A stretch of DNA of 64,000 nucleotides from Brevundimonas sp. UBA7506 (GCF_002479495.1 NZ_DLNQ01000005.1:130858-194857); one strand, 5' to 3'. Shown: positions 1-9,597, numbered from the stretch's first letter. Notes: generated by a model not told the origin, from the letters alone. Numbers and translations: made by a program.

Positions 1-1212
1 ATCCTCGCCGACCGCCTCATCACCGACTGCCACGTCGCCGCCATGACCGAGGGCGGCGCCCCCTATGGCGCGATCGAGGACGCCGCTATCCTGATCCTGG
101 ACGGGCGCATCGCCTGGGTCGGGCCGCGCGCCGACCTGCCTGTGCACAAGGCTGTGGAAACCGACCGTCTGGAGGGCCGCTGGGTCACGCCGGGCCTGAT
201 CGACTGCCATACCCATCTGGTCTTCGGCGGCGACCGTTCGGGCGAGTTCGAGCGGCGGCTGGAGGGCGCCACTTATGAGGAGATCGCGCGCGCCGGGGGC
301 GGCATCGTCTCCTCGGTCAAGGCGACGCGCGAGGCCAGCGAGGACGAGCTATACGCCTCGGCCTGCAAGCGTCTGGAGGGGCTGAAGGCCACCGGAGTCA
401 CCACGCTTGAGATCAAGTCCGGCTATGGTCTGGACCACGACAGCGAGTTGAAGATGCTGCGTGTCGCCCGCCGCATCGGGAAGGATGCCGGGGTGCGGGT
501 CCGCACCTCCTACCTGGGCCTGCACGCCGTCCCGCCCGAGCATAAGGCGGACCGCGCCGCCTATGTGGACAAGGCTGTGGATGAATTTCTGCCGGCCGCC
601 CACGCCGAGGGTCTGGTCGATGCGGTCGACGCCTATTGCGAGCCCATCGCCTTCACCACGGACGAGGTCGCCCGCCTGTTCGACAAGGCCGAGCAACTGA
701 GTCTGCCGGTCAAGCTGCATGCCGATCAGTTGTCGGACGGCGGCGGCGCGGCCCTGGCCGCGCGCTATCACGCCCTGTCCGCCGACCACATCGAGCACAC
801 CACCGAGCCGGGGGTTCAGGCCATGGCCGAGGCGGGTGTCGTCGCGGTCCTGCTGCCGGGCGCCTTCCTGATGCTGCGCGAGACCAAGGCGCCGCCGGTG
901 GCCCTGCTGCGCCAGCACGGCGTTCGCATGGCGGTGGCGACCGACTGCAATCCCGGCACCTCGCCTGTCGCCTCGATGACAGCTGCGCTGAACCTGGCCT
1001 GCGTCCAGTTCCGCCTGACCCCGGAAGAAGCCATCGCCGGCGCCACCCGCAACGCCGCACGCGCCCTGGGATTGCAGGACGAGGTCGGGACCATCGAGCC
1101 GGGCAAGGCCGCCGACCTTGCCGTCTGGGACATCACCCGCCCGGCTGAGCTCTGCTACTGGCTGGGCGCGCCCCTGCTGCATCGACGCTACGTCGGTGAT
1201 GAAATCACCTAA
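1..1212 (+). CDS. hutI: Imidazolonepropionase, 5'-truncated by window edge
   Basis: Hydrolyses imidazolone-5-propionate to N-formimino-glutamate, the third step of histidine degradation, in the cytoplasm. The reading frame is open to base 1 and the residues before the first ATG (base 43) look like the normal HutI N-terminus, so the real start lies upstream of the window. Amidohydrolase features are clear: the metal-binding [10 protein letters not shown] motif, LHADQLSD with metal/substrate histidine, SADHIEH, and [10 protein letters not shown] near the C-terminus. The end [15 protein letters not shown] is the usual amidohydrolase tail. The visible 403 residues are close to the family length of about 400. 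Other hut genes would be expected further upstream; none lies downstream. Confidence 0.93.
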   Translation: MLADRLITDCHVAAMTEGGAPYGAIEDAAILILDGRIAWVGPRADLPVHKAVETDRLEGRWVTPGLIDCHTHLVFGGDRSGEFERRLEGATYEEIARAGGGIVSSVKATREASEDELYASACKRLEGLKATGVTTLEIKSGYGLDHDSELKMLRVARRIGKDAGVRVRTSYLGLHAVPPEHKADRAAYVDKAVDEFLPAAHAEGLVDAVDAYCEPIAFTTDEVARLFDKAEQLSLPVKLHADQLSDGGGAALAARYHALSADHIEHTTEPGVQAMAEAGVVAVLLPGAFLMLRETKAPPVALLRQHGVRMAVATDCNPGTSPVASMTAALNLACVQFRLTPEEAIAGATRNAARALGLQDEVGTIEPGKAADLAVWDITRPAELCYWLGAPLLHRRYVGDEIT

Positions 1213-1215
1213 AAG

Positions 1216-1240
1216 TTGCATTTCATAGTTATGCTAATCT
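1216..1240 (+). promoter_or_regulatory. Possible promoter in AT-rich gap before the R-M gene
   Basis: The 58-bp gap after hutI is clearly AT-rich against its surroundings. It holds TTGCAT (1216-1221) and TAATCT (1235-1240), but the spacing of 13 bp is shorter than the usual 17, so this is only a candidate. A purine-rich GGGGGAGG at 1253-1260 is a good ribosome binding site for the ATG at 1271. Confidence 0.25.
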
Positions 1241-1270
1241 AAGGTTGTTGGCGGGGGAGGCCGACAATCC

Positions 1271-4200
1271 ATGGATGCAGACGACTTCATTCGCCGCTGG
1301 TCAGAGGCGCCGATAAGCGAGCGCGCCCACTATCAGACCTTCATCGCACAGTTGTGCCGCCTGATCGGCGTTGCGGCGCCGGATGACGAGCGGACAGGCG
1401 ACCTCGACTACTGTTTCGAGCGCCCGGTGAAGTTCTTGCACGAGGACGGCGGCAGCCACCCCGGCTATATCGACTGCTACCGGCGCGGCGCCTTCGTGCT
1501 GGAGGCCAAGCAGTCGGGCAAGCGCGGGGCGGGCGGGCCGCTGGACCCGCAGCCCCAACTGGCCTTGTTCGGCGGACGCGGGCGCAGGGTTTCGCCGCCG
1601 CCGACGCACACGCTTGAGGCTCTGATGCGCAACGCCAAGCGTCAGGCCGAGAACTACGCCAAGGCCCTGGATGAATGGCCGCCCTTCATCATCGTCGTGG
1701 ACGTGGGGCGAGCCATCGAGCTGTGGTCCGACTTCGGGCGGCAGGGCAAGGCCTATGTCCCGTTCCCCGACCGCGCACGCTATCGCATCGAGATGGCGCA
1801 GTTGCGCGACGAGGCGGTGCGGCATCGGCTGAGGCGGGTCTGGTCCGATCCGATGAGCCTGGACCCGGCCGCTCGCGTGGCTGAGGTGACGACCGACATC
1901 GCCGCCCGTCTGGCCTGGTTGGTGCGCTCAATCGGCGGGCGGGTTCCGGCTGGCCAGGATGGACGGCCTGATTCAGTGGCCAAGGCGGCGCGGGCCAACC
2001 AGACGGCCCTGTTTGTCATGCAGTGCATTTTCGCCATGTTCGCCGACAGCGTCGGCCTGATCGAGGACAAGGGGTTCCGGCGCTTCCTGGAAAGCTATCG
2101 CGGCCACGCCGATCAGTTCCATCTGGGGGCGGGTGACTTCTTTCGGCGCATGGACGAGGGCGGGCATTGCTCGGCCATTCGCCAGACCCTGCGCCGGTTC
2201 AACGGGGGCCTCTTTCGCCATGCTGCGGCCCTCCCGATCACGGAAGACGAACTCGAGGCCCTGATCGCCGCCGCCCGGCGCGATTGGGCGTCCGTCGAGC
2301 CGGCGATCTTCGGCGCCCTGCTGGAGCAGGCTTTGGCGCCGGACGAGCGGTCTGAACTCGGCGCCCACTACACGCCGCGTGCTTTTGTCGAGCGCCTGGT
2401 CGAACCGACGATCATGGAGCCTTTGCGCGCCGATTGGGAGGCCGCCGAGGGCAGCGCGCTGGGCCTCTATGCGGCAGGCGACCAGAAGGCCGCGCGCAAG
2501 TTGGTGCGTGATTTCCACCGCGATCTATGCCGGATCCGCGTGCTGGACCCGGCCTGCGGCACCGGTAACTTCCTCTATGTCGCCATGGGCATGATGAAGG
2601 AGCTGGAAGGCGAGGTCCTGGCGGTCCTGGCCGAGATGGGCGAAGCGCAGGGATTGTTGGCGCTGGACGGTCATACGGTCAGTCCTGAACAGTTCTGGGG
2701 ACTGGAGAGGAACGCCTACGCCGCCTGGATCGCCGAGATGGTGATGTGGATCGGCTATCTGCAGTGGCATTTCCGGGTCTATGGCGACGCCAAGCCATCG
2801 GAACCGATCCTGCGCAACTTCGAGAAGATCCGGCAAACGGACGCCCTGCTGTCGTGGTCGCGTGAGGAGTTGGTTCGCGACGCCGCAGGGCGGCCTGTCA
2901 CGCGATCGAGGCCTCGACGCCCGAATGACGGGGCGCCGGTGTTGTTCGTCGCGGACCATGATGAGCGGGAGGTCGTGCGCCTGATCGATCCGCGTTCGAC
3001 GCCATGGCCGGACGTGCATTTCATCATCGGCAACCCGCCCTTCATCGGCGGCAAGGACCTGAGGCGCGAACTGGGCGACGGCTACGTCGACGCCCTGTGG
3101 CATGTGCGCCAGGGGCGGTTCCGCTCAGCCGACCTGGTGACAGCCTGGTGGGATCGGGCGGCGGACATCCTGACGGAGAAGGGCTCCAGCCTGCGCCGCT
3201 TCGGCTTCATTACCACCAACTCGATCACCCAGACCTTTTCGCGGCGTGTTCTGGAACATCACCTGAAGGGCACGCCGCCGATGCGGCTAGTCTTCGCGAT
3301 CCCGGACCATCCCTGGATCAAGGGCGGGGATCGCGCCGCCGTCCGGATCGCGATGACCGTGGCCGAACGCGGCGAGGCGCAAGGTCAAGGCAGGCTTTTG
3401 ACTGTTGTCTCGGAGGCGGGCCTGCACACCGACGCGCCCGAGATCGTCTTCGCGGAGGCGCGCGGCGCGATAGCGGCGGACCTGACCGTGGGGGTGGACG
3501 TGACCGAGGCTGTAGAACTGAAGGCCAACGCTCTGCTGTGTTCGCCGGGGGTCAAGCTACATGGCGCGGGCTTTATCGTCGCGACGGATCGGGCGGCGGC
3601 CCTGCTGTCCGCGTCCGACATGGAGGCGGTCTCGCCGATCCGCGCCTATCGCAACGGTCGGGATCTGGCGGACCGACCGCGGGGGGGGAAGGTCATCGAC
3701 CTGTTCGGTTGGGAGGAGGCGGAGGTGCGGCGGCGGCACCCGGCTATCTTTCAGCACCTGCTGGAGACGGTGAAGCCCGAGCGCGACCGCAACAACCGCC
3801 CCTCTTACCGCGACAACTGGTGGGTCTTTGGCGAGCCGCGCCGCGAGTTGCGCCCGGCGCTTGAGGGGCTGGAGCGCTATATCGCCACGGTCGAAACCGC
3901 CAAGCATCGGTGGTTCCGGTTTCTCGAGGCGGACATCCTGCCCGATAATCGGCTGATCTGTATGGCGTCGGATGACGCGGCTGTTCTGGGCGTCCTGTCG
4001 TCGCGATTGCATGGTGACTGGGCGCTGGCGCAGGGCGGGACGCTGGAAGACCGTCCTGTCTATACGAAAGGCCCCTGTTTTGACGCCTTCCCGTTCCCCG
4101 ACCTTTCGGGGCGAGCCAGAGCCGAGATCGCGATCCTGGCGGATGAGATCGACGCTCTGCGAGCCCAGGTGCTGGAGCGGCACGATTTCCTGAGCATGAC

Positions 4201-4744
4201 CGGCCTCTACAATGCTCGGGCGCGGTGGGCGGCCGACGGGACGCTGACCGAGGCGGAGCGCGCCATGCATGAGGCCGGCTGCATCGGCCTGTTGGATCAC
4301 TTGCATCGACGTCTCGATGCGGCGGTGCTGTATGCGTATGGCTGGCCCGCCGACCTCCCGGCACAGGAGGCCGTGACGCGCCTTGTCGCCCTGAACCGCG
4401 AGCGGGCGGTGGAGGAGGGGCGCGGCGAGGTGCGGTTCCTGCGGCCTGACTTCCAGGCCGGGCGCGTGAAGACCTCCCGTCGCGCGGTGCAGGTCGAGGC
4501 GAATCTCGACGTCGCCGCCAGCTTGCCGCTCTTGCCCGAGGCGCCAGGGCCCATGGCTTCCGCCCTGCTAAACGCGTTGAGGCAGGAAGGCATGCCGGTC
4601 GGTCCCCGCGCTCTGGCGGCGCGGTTCAGCGGCCGTCGCGGGCGGCGGATGGAGGATCGCATCGAACAGACCTTGGCGGTTCTTGCCGTGGCCGGCTCGG
4701 TGCAGCGCACTCCGGACGGATGGTTCACCCCGCGTCGGGTGTGA
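1271..4744 (+). CDS. Type IIL (MmeI-like) combined restriction endonuclease / adenine-N6 DNA methyltransferase
   Basis: Single 1157-residue protein that appears to carry both cutting and modifying activity. N-terminal nuclease: D68, then nine residues, then E78-A-K80, the same D-X9-EXK layout as the MmeI PD-(D/E)XK site. A helical linker follows (about 200-370) with GAHYTPRAFVERLV, typical of gamma-type N6-adenine methylases. Methyltransferase motif I is DPACGTGNF at 426-434 and motif IV is NPPF at 588-591. The C-terminal half should hold the target-recognition domain; a final helical stretch makes it longer than MmeI (919 residues). No separate R, M or S gene is adjacent. The ATG is preceded by a strong Shine-Dalgarno. 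The class is confident. The recognition sequence cannot be read from this. A methylase-only or BREX PglX-like role is the alternative, but the intact EXK argues against it. Confidence 0.82.
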   Translation: MDADDFIRRWSEAPISERAHYQTFIAQLCRLIGVAAPDDERTGDLDYCFERPVKFLHEDGGSHPGYIDCYRRGAFVLEAKQSGKRGAGGPLDPQPQLALFGGRGRRVSPPPTHTLEALMRNAKRQAENYAKALDEWPPFIIVVDVGRAIELWSDFGRQGKAYVPFPDRARYRIEMAQLRDEAVRHRLRRVWSDPMSLDPAARVAEVTTDIAARLAWLVRSIGGRVPAGQDGRPDSVAKAARANQTALFVMQCIFAMFADSVGLIEDKGFRRFLESYRGHADQFHLGAGDFFRRMDEGGHCSAIRQTLRRFNGGLFRHAAALPITEDELEALIAAARRDWASVEPAIFGALLEQALAPDERSELGAHYTPRAFVERLVEPTIMEPLRADWEAAEGSALGLYAAGDQKAARKLVRDFHRDLCRIRVLDPACGTGNFLYVAMGMMKELEGEVLAVLAEMGEAQGLLALDGHTVSPEQFWGLERNAYAAWIAEMVMWIGYLQWHFRVYGDAKPSEPILRNFEKIRQTDALLSWSREELVRDAAGRPVTRSRPRRPNDGAPVLFVADHDEREVVRLIDPRSTPWPDVHFIIGNPPFIGGKDLRRELGDGYVDALWHVRQGRFRSADLVTAWWDRAADILTEKGSSLRRFGFITTNSITQTFSRRVLEHHLKGTPPMRLVFAIPDHPWIKGGDRAAVRIAMTVAERGEAQGQGRLLTVVSEAGLHTDAPEIVFAEARGAIAADLTVGVDVTEAVELKANALLCSPGVKLHGAGFIVATDRAAALLSASDMEAVSPIRAYRNGRDLADRPRGGKVIDLFGWEEAEVRRRHPAIFQHLLETVKPERDRNNRPSYRDNWWVFGEPRRELRPALEGLERYIATVETAKHRWFRFLEADILPDNRLICMASDDAAVLGVLSSRLHGDWALAQGGTLEDRPVYTKGPCFDAFPFPDLSGRARAEIAILADEIDALRAQVLERHDFLSMTGLYNARARWAADGTLTEAERAMHEAGCIGLLDHLHRRLDAAVLYAYGWPADLPAQEAVTRLVALNRERAVEEGRGEVRFLRPDFQAGRVKTSRRAVQVEANLDVAASLPLLPEAPGPMASALLNALRQEGMPVGPRALAARFSGRRGRRMEDRIEQTLAVLAVAGSVQRTPDGWFTPRRV

Positions 4745-4780
4745 TGCTAGCGTTCGCTTCTGGAATCGGGGGCGGAAGGC

Positions 4781-6367
4781 ATGACGCATTCACAGACGGA
4801 TGTCGTCATCCTGGGCGGGGGGCATAACGGGCTGGTCTGCGCCTACTATCTGGCGCGGACCGGGCTGAAGGTGACGGTGCTGGAACGGCGCGGCGTCGTT
4901 GGCGGGGCGGCGGTGACCGAGGAATTCCATCCCGGCTTCCGCAACTCGACCGCCAGCTACACCGTCAGCCTGCTGAACCCGCGCGTCATCGCCGACATGG
5001 AACTGGCCCGACATGGCCTGCGTGTGGTGGAGCGCCGGGCGGCCAACTTCCTGCCCTTCGACGATGGGCGCTACCTGCTGACCGGCGAGGGGCGGACCCA
5101 GGGCGAGGTCGCCAAGTTCTCCACTCGCGACGCCGAACGCCTGCCCGAGTATGAGGCGCGGCTGGAGACGGTCGCCGCCATCCTGCGCGACCTGATCCTG
5201 ACCACCCCGCCCAACGTCGTGGAGGGCGGCTGGCTGGCGGCCCTACCCGAAATGCTGAAGGCGGCCTCGCTGGGTCGGCGGGTCTCGGGGCTGGGTCTGG
5301 CGGCGCAGCGCGACCTGCTGGACCTGTTCGCCAAGTCGGCGGGCGACTGGCTGGACGGCTGGTTCGAGAGCGATCCGATCAAGGCCCTGTTCGGCTTCGA
5401 CAGCGTGGTCGGCAACTACGCCAGCCCCTATACGCCCGGCTCGGCCTATGTCCTGCTGCACCATGTCTTCGGCGAGGTGAACGGCAAGAAGGGGGCCTGG
5501 GGCCACGCCATCGGCGGCATGGGGGCCATCACCCAGGCCATGGCCGCCGCCTGCGCCGAGCAGGGCGTCGACATCCGGTTGGACGCCTCCGTCGTCGAGG
5601 TTATGACCGAGCGGGGCAGGGCGGTCGGGGCTGTGACCGAGGCGGGCGACGTCATTCGCGCAAGCGCCGTCGTCTCCAATCTGCACCCGCGTCTGCTGTT
5701 CGACCGGCTGGTGGATCCGGCCGTGGTCCCGGCGGACTTCACGGAGCGGATGAGCCGCTACGCCTCGGGCTCCGGCACCTTTCGCATGAATGTCGCCCTG
5801 TCCGAACTGCCGCGTTTCACCGCCTTGCCGCAGGCGGGGGATCATCTGACGGCGGGCATCATCATCGCCCCGACGCTCACCTATATGGACCGCGCCCACG
5901 CCGAGGCGCGGCTGAACGGCTGGTCGTCAAAGCCCATCGTCGAGATGTTGATCCCCTCGACCCTGGACGACAGCCTGGCCCCGGCGGGACAGCACGTCGC
6001 CAGCCTGTTCTGCCAGCACGTCGCGCCCGATCTGGCGGACGCGCATCGCGACACGGTGGCCGACCTGATGATCGAGACGGTCGAGGGCCATGCGCCGGGA
6101 TTCAAGGCCTCGGTGATCGGGCGGCTGGCGCTTGGGCCGCGCGATCTGGAGCGGCGCTTCGGCCTGATCGGCGGCGACATCTTCCACGGGCGGTTGACGC
6201 TGGATCAGCTGTTCAGCGCCCGGCCGGTGCTGGGCCACGCCGATCACCGGATGCCGGTGCCAGGCCTCTATCTGTGCGGCTCGGGCGCTCATCCGGGCGG
6301 CGGCGTCACCGGCGCGCCGGGCCACAACGCAGCGCGCGCCGTGCTGAAGGACATCAAGCCGCGCTGA
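4781..6367 (+). CDS. Phytoene desaturase-like FAD-dependent oxidoreductase (PYROXD2-like)
   Basis: 528-residue flavoprotein of the NAD(P)/FAD amine-oxidase/phytoene-dehydrogenase superfamily. The N-terminal dinucleotide fold is seen as GGGHNG (12-17), followed by an acidic residue ending the second strand in VTVLERRGVVGG. The C-terminal FAD motif LYLCGSGAHPGGGVTGAPG is typical. Closest in style to bacterial PYROXD2-like proteins and not to carotenoid CrtI; no crt genes are nearby, so the substrate is unknown. Shine-Dalgarno GGGGGCGGAAGG lies just before the ATG. The stop codon directly abuts the stop of the convergent response-regulator gene. Confidence 0.8.
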   Translation: MTHSQTDVVILGGGHNGLVCAYYLARTGLKVTVLERRGVVGGAAVTEEFHPGFRNSTASYTVSLLNPRVIADMELARHGLRVVERRAANFLPFDDGRYLLTGEGRTQGEVAKFSTRDAERLPEYEARLETVAAILRDLILTTPPNVVEGGWLAALPEMLKAASLGRRVSGLGLAAQRDLLDLFAKSAGDWLDGWFESDPIKALFGFDSVVGNYASPYTPGSAYVLLHHVFGEVNGKKGAWGHAIGGMGAITQAMAAACAEQGVDIRLDASVVEVMTERGRAVGAVTEAGDVIRASAVVSNLHPRLLFDRLVDPAVVPADFTERMSRYASGSGTFRMNVALSELPRFTALPQAGDHLTAGIIIAPTLTYMDRAHAEARLNGWSSKPIVEMLIPSTLDDSLAPAGQHVASLFCQHVAPDLADAHRDTVADLMIETVEGHAPGFKASVIGRLALGPRDLERRFGLIGGDIFHGRLTLDQLFSARPVLGHADHRMPVPGLYLCGSGAHPGGGVTGAPGHNAARAVLKDIKPR

Positions 6368-6745
6368 TCAGGCCAGGCTGATGTTCATCGCCTTCATCAG
6401 GGCGTCGCGGATGGCGCCTTCGGTAAAGGGTTTCTGGATGGTCGGATTGCCGCGCCAGTGTTCGGGAAGGCCAGCCTCGCCATAGCCGGTCGAGAAGACG
6501 AAGGGCACGCCGCGCGCCTTCAGCGCCTCGGCCACCGGAAAGACTTCGCGACCCGCGACGTTGACGTCCAGAAGGGCGGCGTCCAGCCCGCCTTCGGTCG
6601 TCGCGGCGCGCAAGCCGTCGTCGATGTTGGATTCCGGCCCCACCACGGCGCAGCCCATGTCGTCCAGTATGGTTTCCAGCAGCATGGCCACGAGGGACTC
6701 GTCTTCGATCACCAGCACGCGACGGCCCTGCAAAGCGTTGGTCAT
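6368..6745 (-). CDS. Single-domain response regulator (receiver only)
   Basis: 125 residues forming one CheY-like receiver with no output domain. Acidic pocket residues are in VLVIEDES; the phospho-acceptor is D60 in LLDVNVAG; the switch threonine region is FSTGYG (85-90); the conserved lysine is K105 in IQKPF. The start overlaps the end of the upstream histidine kinase by 4 bp (ATGA), so the pair is translationally coupled and almost surely a cognate pair. Alphaproteobacteria use such stand-alone receivers as phosphate shuttles or sinks for HWE kinases. No output partner is visible here. Confidence 0.85.
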   Translation of the reverse strand: MTNALQGRRVLVIEDESLVAMLLETILDDMGCAVVGPESNIDDGLRAATTEGGLDAALLDVNVAGREVFPVAEALKARGVPFVFSTGYGEAGLPEHWRGNPTIQKPFTEGAIRDALMKAMNISLA

Positions 6746-8253
6746 GCGGCTTCCTTGCTCAGGGGGATGGTGATCTCGGCGGTGAAGCCGTCGTCGCGAT
6801 AGTGCATCTGAACCGTGCCCGCCAGATCATGTCGCACATTGCGTTCGATCAGGCGGCTGCCGAAGCCCCGGCGTTCCGGCTGGGCCACCGACGGTCCGCC
6901 GGTCTCGCGCCAGACGATGCCGAGATGCGGATTGGTCTGGTCCGCGACCGACCAGTCGACCAGCACCCGGCCTTCACCCGGCGACAGGGCGCCATACTTG
7001 GCGGCGTTGGTCGCCAGTTCGTGGAAGATCATGCCCAGAGACACCGCCATGGCGGGGTCCAGCGCGACATTGGGGCCGTTCAGCGTCAGGCGATGCAGGC
7101 CGTGGGCCGTCGTTTCGTGCTCCAGCACCTCGCGCAGATCGGCGCCTTCCCAGTGGCTGCGGGTCAGCAGGTCGTGGGTGTGCGACAGCGACAGGATGCG
7201 CGACTGGAAGGTCTCTGCGAACGAACGCGGATCCTCGTGCGAGCGCGCGGTCTGCATGGCGATCGATTGGACCGTGGCCAGGGTGTTCTTCACCCGATGG
7301 TTCAGCTCATCGATCATCAGCTTCTGGCGTTCGGCGGCCAGGACGGTGTCGGTGACGTCATGGCCCTGGACGAAGACTCCCACGATCTCGCCGCCGTTGT
7401 CGCGGATCGGCTGATAGATGAAGTTCAAATACCGGGTGGCCAGGGCGGCGTCGGGCGTTTGCTGCAATTGCATCGGGCTTTGGCGGCCGTGGAACGGCTC
7501 GCCGGTCGCCAGCACCTCGTCGAGAAAGTCGTAATAGCCCTGGCCCGCCAGTTCGGGCAGGGCTTCGCGGATGGGCTTCCCGACCACGTCGCGATGGCCG
7601 ATCAACTGGCCATAGGCGCCGTTGTGCAGCTGGATCACGTGCTCCGGGCCGTTCAACACCGCCACGAACCCCGGCGTCTGCATGAACATGTCGAGCAGTT
7701 GTCGCCGCTCGGTCTCCAGCCGGCGATTGTCCGCTTGCACGCTCATGGCGCGGCGGAACATCCCGCCGCCGATCAGGCTGTCCAGAGCAGAGGTCGGTTC
7801 TTCGGGCCTCAGGCGCCCGACCTGACGGCGCAGCCGCTCCAGTTCGGTGATGTCGCTGGTGTGCTGCAGGATGTGGGTGACGCGACCCTCGGCGTCCTTG
7901 ATCGGCGTGTGGGTGCAGCTCCAGTACCGATCGTCATAAATCGTCGTCCCGTCAGCCTGCGGCACCGGGATGGGATAGTGAAGCACAGCCAGATGATCGG
8001 GTTGGCCCGACGCCAGCACCTTTTGGAAGGAGGTCAGAAGCTGACGAGCGTTTTCCGTCGCTTCCTTGCCCGGTCCGGCGTCGTATTCCTGCATCACGGG
8101 TTGACCCAGCAGGTCCTCGCGCCGCCGATGGGTCACGTCGAGATAGGCCTGGTTCATTCCCGCATAGCGCAGCTGGGCGTCCAGCAGCATATAGGGGTTG
8201 GGCGAGGCGTCGAAAGCGGCGACCAGATCAATTGTTTTGGCGAGTGTACGCAA
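6742..8253 (-). CDS. PAS-domain sensor histidine kinase, HWE family
   Basis: 503 residues, soluble (no membrane segments). Two PAS domains (about 12-135 and 190-300) precede the kinase core. HWE hallmarks are present: H319 in LNHRVKNTLATV, N-box HELATNAAKYGAL (411-423), and the W-R-E of VWRETGG (about 447-453). G-box: GFGSRLIER. The start is a TTG at 8253; GGGGGCAAGG lies immediately upstream and no suitable ATG occurs before the first PAS domain. Two PAS domains suggest light, redox or small-ligand sensing, but no chromophore cysteine (LOV-type GxNCRFLQ) is visible. Coupled by overlap to the receiver gene downstream. Confidence 0.85.
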   Translation of the reverse strand: MRTLAKTIDLVAAFDASPNPYMLLDAQLRYAGMNQAYLDVTHRRREDLLGQPVMQEYDAGPGKEATENARQLLTSFQKVLASGQPDHLAVLHYPIPVPQADGTTIYDDRYWSCTHTPIKDAEGRVTHILQHTSDITELERLRRQVGRLRPEEPTSALDSLIGGGMFRRAMSVQADNRRLETERRQLLDMFMQTPGFVAVLNGPEHVIQLHNGAYGQLIGHRDVVGKPIREALPELAGQGYYDFLDEVLATGEPFHGRQSPMQLQQTPDAALATRYLNFIYQPIRDNGGEIVGVFVQGHDVTDTVLAAERQKLMIDELNHRVKNTLATVQSIAMQTARSHEDPRSFAETFQSRILSLSHTHDLLTRSHWEGADLREVLEHETTAHGLHRLTLNGPNVALDPAMAVSLGMIFHELATNAAKYGALSPGEGRVLVDWSVADQTNPHLGIVWRETGGPSVAQPERRGFGSRLIERNVRHDLAGTVQMHYRDDGFTAEITIPLSKEAA

Positions 8254-8380
8254 CCTTGCCCCCGGCTTCGCTTCCCTAACGCCAGCCAGACAGAAAGGGT
8301 GCGTGTTCCTGCCGCAAAAACTTGCAGCTTGTCCAGCGGTGGCGCTCGCCAGGAGAAATGACGAGTTCTGACATCAGAGG

Positions 8381-9517
8381 TCAGGCGCTGGCGCCCAGGG
8401 ACTCGTTCAGGGCCCAGTACATGGGCTTGGGGCTGTAGGCGTCGTCATAGGGCAGGCCGCGGTTGACGCCGTGTGCAGCGCGCACGTGGGCGTCCACCTG
8501 TTCGGTCAGCCAGGAGAACTTGTCGGTCAGGCCCCAGGTCACCACGCCGCGCACCTCGGGGAACGCCAGCATGACGTCGAGGTAGCGGCGGGTTTCGTCC
8601 GCGACCTTCTGATCACGTGCGGTGGTCGGGGCGGCGGCTTCCGACTCCTTGACGTCCAGCTCGGTCACCGTGATGTCGAGGCCAAGGTCGATCATGGCCT
8701 TGGCCATTTCCTGCAGGCCGACCGTGTCGATCGGCCCCTTGGACAGGTCGAGGTGGGCTTGAACCCCCACGCCGTCCAGCGGAACGTTCGCCGCACGCAG
8801 GCGACGGGCGAGGGCGACGAAAGCCTGGCGGCGGGCCTTGTCGACGGGATTGCCATACTCGAAGCCGTAGTCGTTGATGACCAGATGGGCCTTGGGCGCA
8901 TGGGTCCGCGCCTCTTCCATCGCGCGCTCGATATAGGTTGGGCCGAAGGCGCGGAAGAAGGTGTTGCGGCGCAGGGTGCGGGCGCCGGCCTGGGTGTCGA
9001 TGGGCTCGTTGATCACGTCCCATTCTTCGATACGCGAGCCGTAACGGCCCAGCACGCGCGAAAAGTGCTCGGACATCAGCCGCCAGTCTCGGCGTTCCAG
9101 CATCTCGTGCTTGGCCCAGTCCGGCGTGCTCTGATCCCACAGCAGGGTATGGCCGCGCACGCGCAGGCCGTTGTCGTCGGCGAAGGTCAGCAGATCATCG
9201 ACGGGGACGAAGTGGAACTGGCCCTTGCGCCACTCCAGCGAGTTCCACTTGAGGTGGATCTCGGGAGTCAGCACCTCGCAGTCGCGCAGAATGGCGGCGC
9301 GCAGGGCCTTGTCCTGGCGCAGATGGTCGGCGCGGGCGGCGGCGCCATAGTAGCGGCCGCCGCTGCGGGCGGCGTGAGACAGGGAGGGCAGGGCGCTGGA
9401 GGCGTCGGGCAGGGCGGCGCCTTCTCCCTCAGCCCATGCGCCATGCGGCGCAACGGCGAGCGCCGGCGTCAGCGCAAGACCAGCCAATACAGATCGTCGT
9501 GACGGAAGCGTCAGCAT
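8381..9517 (-). CDS. Exported GH10 endo-1,4-beta-xylanase
   Basis: 378 residues. The N-terminus has a twin-arginine-type signal (SRRSVLAGLAL, then an Ala-rich stretch ending AWA), so export is expected, probably by Tat. The body is a complete glycoside hydrolase family 10 TIM barrel: GHTLLWDQSTPDW (122-134), acid/base E171 in WDVINEP, nucleophile E287 in ITVTELDV, and the C-terminal WGLTDKFSW. GH10 enzymes cut internal beta-1,4-xylosidic bonds. Context is unusual: same strand, downstream of polysaccharide-synthesis genes that include a UDP-xylose synthase, and upstream of a two-component pair. It could feed on plant xylan or trim a self-made polymer. A near-consensus CtrA site lies about 60 bp upstream. 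Confidence 0.9.
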   Translation of the reverse strand: MLTLPSRRSVLAGLALTPALAVAPHGAWAEGEGAALPDASSALPSLSHAARSGGRYYGAAARADHLRQDKALRAAILRDCEVLTPEIHLKWNSLEWRKGQFHFVPVDDLLTFADDNGLRVRGHTLLWDQSTPDWAKHEMLERRDWRLMSEHFSRVLGRYGSRIEEWDVINEPIDTQAGARTLRRNTFFRAFGPTYIERAMEEARTHAPKAHLVINDYGFEYGNPVDKARRQAFVALARRLRAANVPLDGVGVQAHLDLSKGPIDTVGLQEMAKAMIDLGLDITVTELDVKESEAAAPTTARDQKVADETRRYLDVMLAFPEVRGVVTWGLTDKFSWLTEQVDAHVRAAHGVNRGLPYDDAYSPKPMYWALNESLGASA

Positions 9518-9559
9518 ACTACGCCTAGCCTTCTCAAGAAGCGGAGAAGAGTAAGCGTG

Positions 9560-9597
9560 ATCGTTAAGCTCCCCGGGGATAACGCCGGGTTAACGAT
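9560..9597. promoter_or_regulatory. Inverted repeat with near-consensus CtrA box upstream of the xylanase gene
   Basis: ATCGTTAA (9560-9567) and TTAACGAT (9590-9597) form a perfect 8-bp inverted repeat around a GC-rich 22-bp centre. Inside it, ATAA-N7-TTAAC (9579-9594) differs by one base from the CtrA consensus TTAA-N7-TTAAC. The GH10 start codon is about 60 bp away on the minus strand. It sits in the 172-bp gap between the xylanase and BcsS-like genes. Confidence 0.45.
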
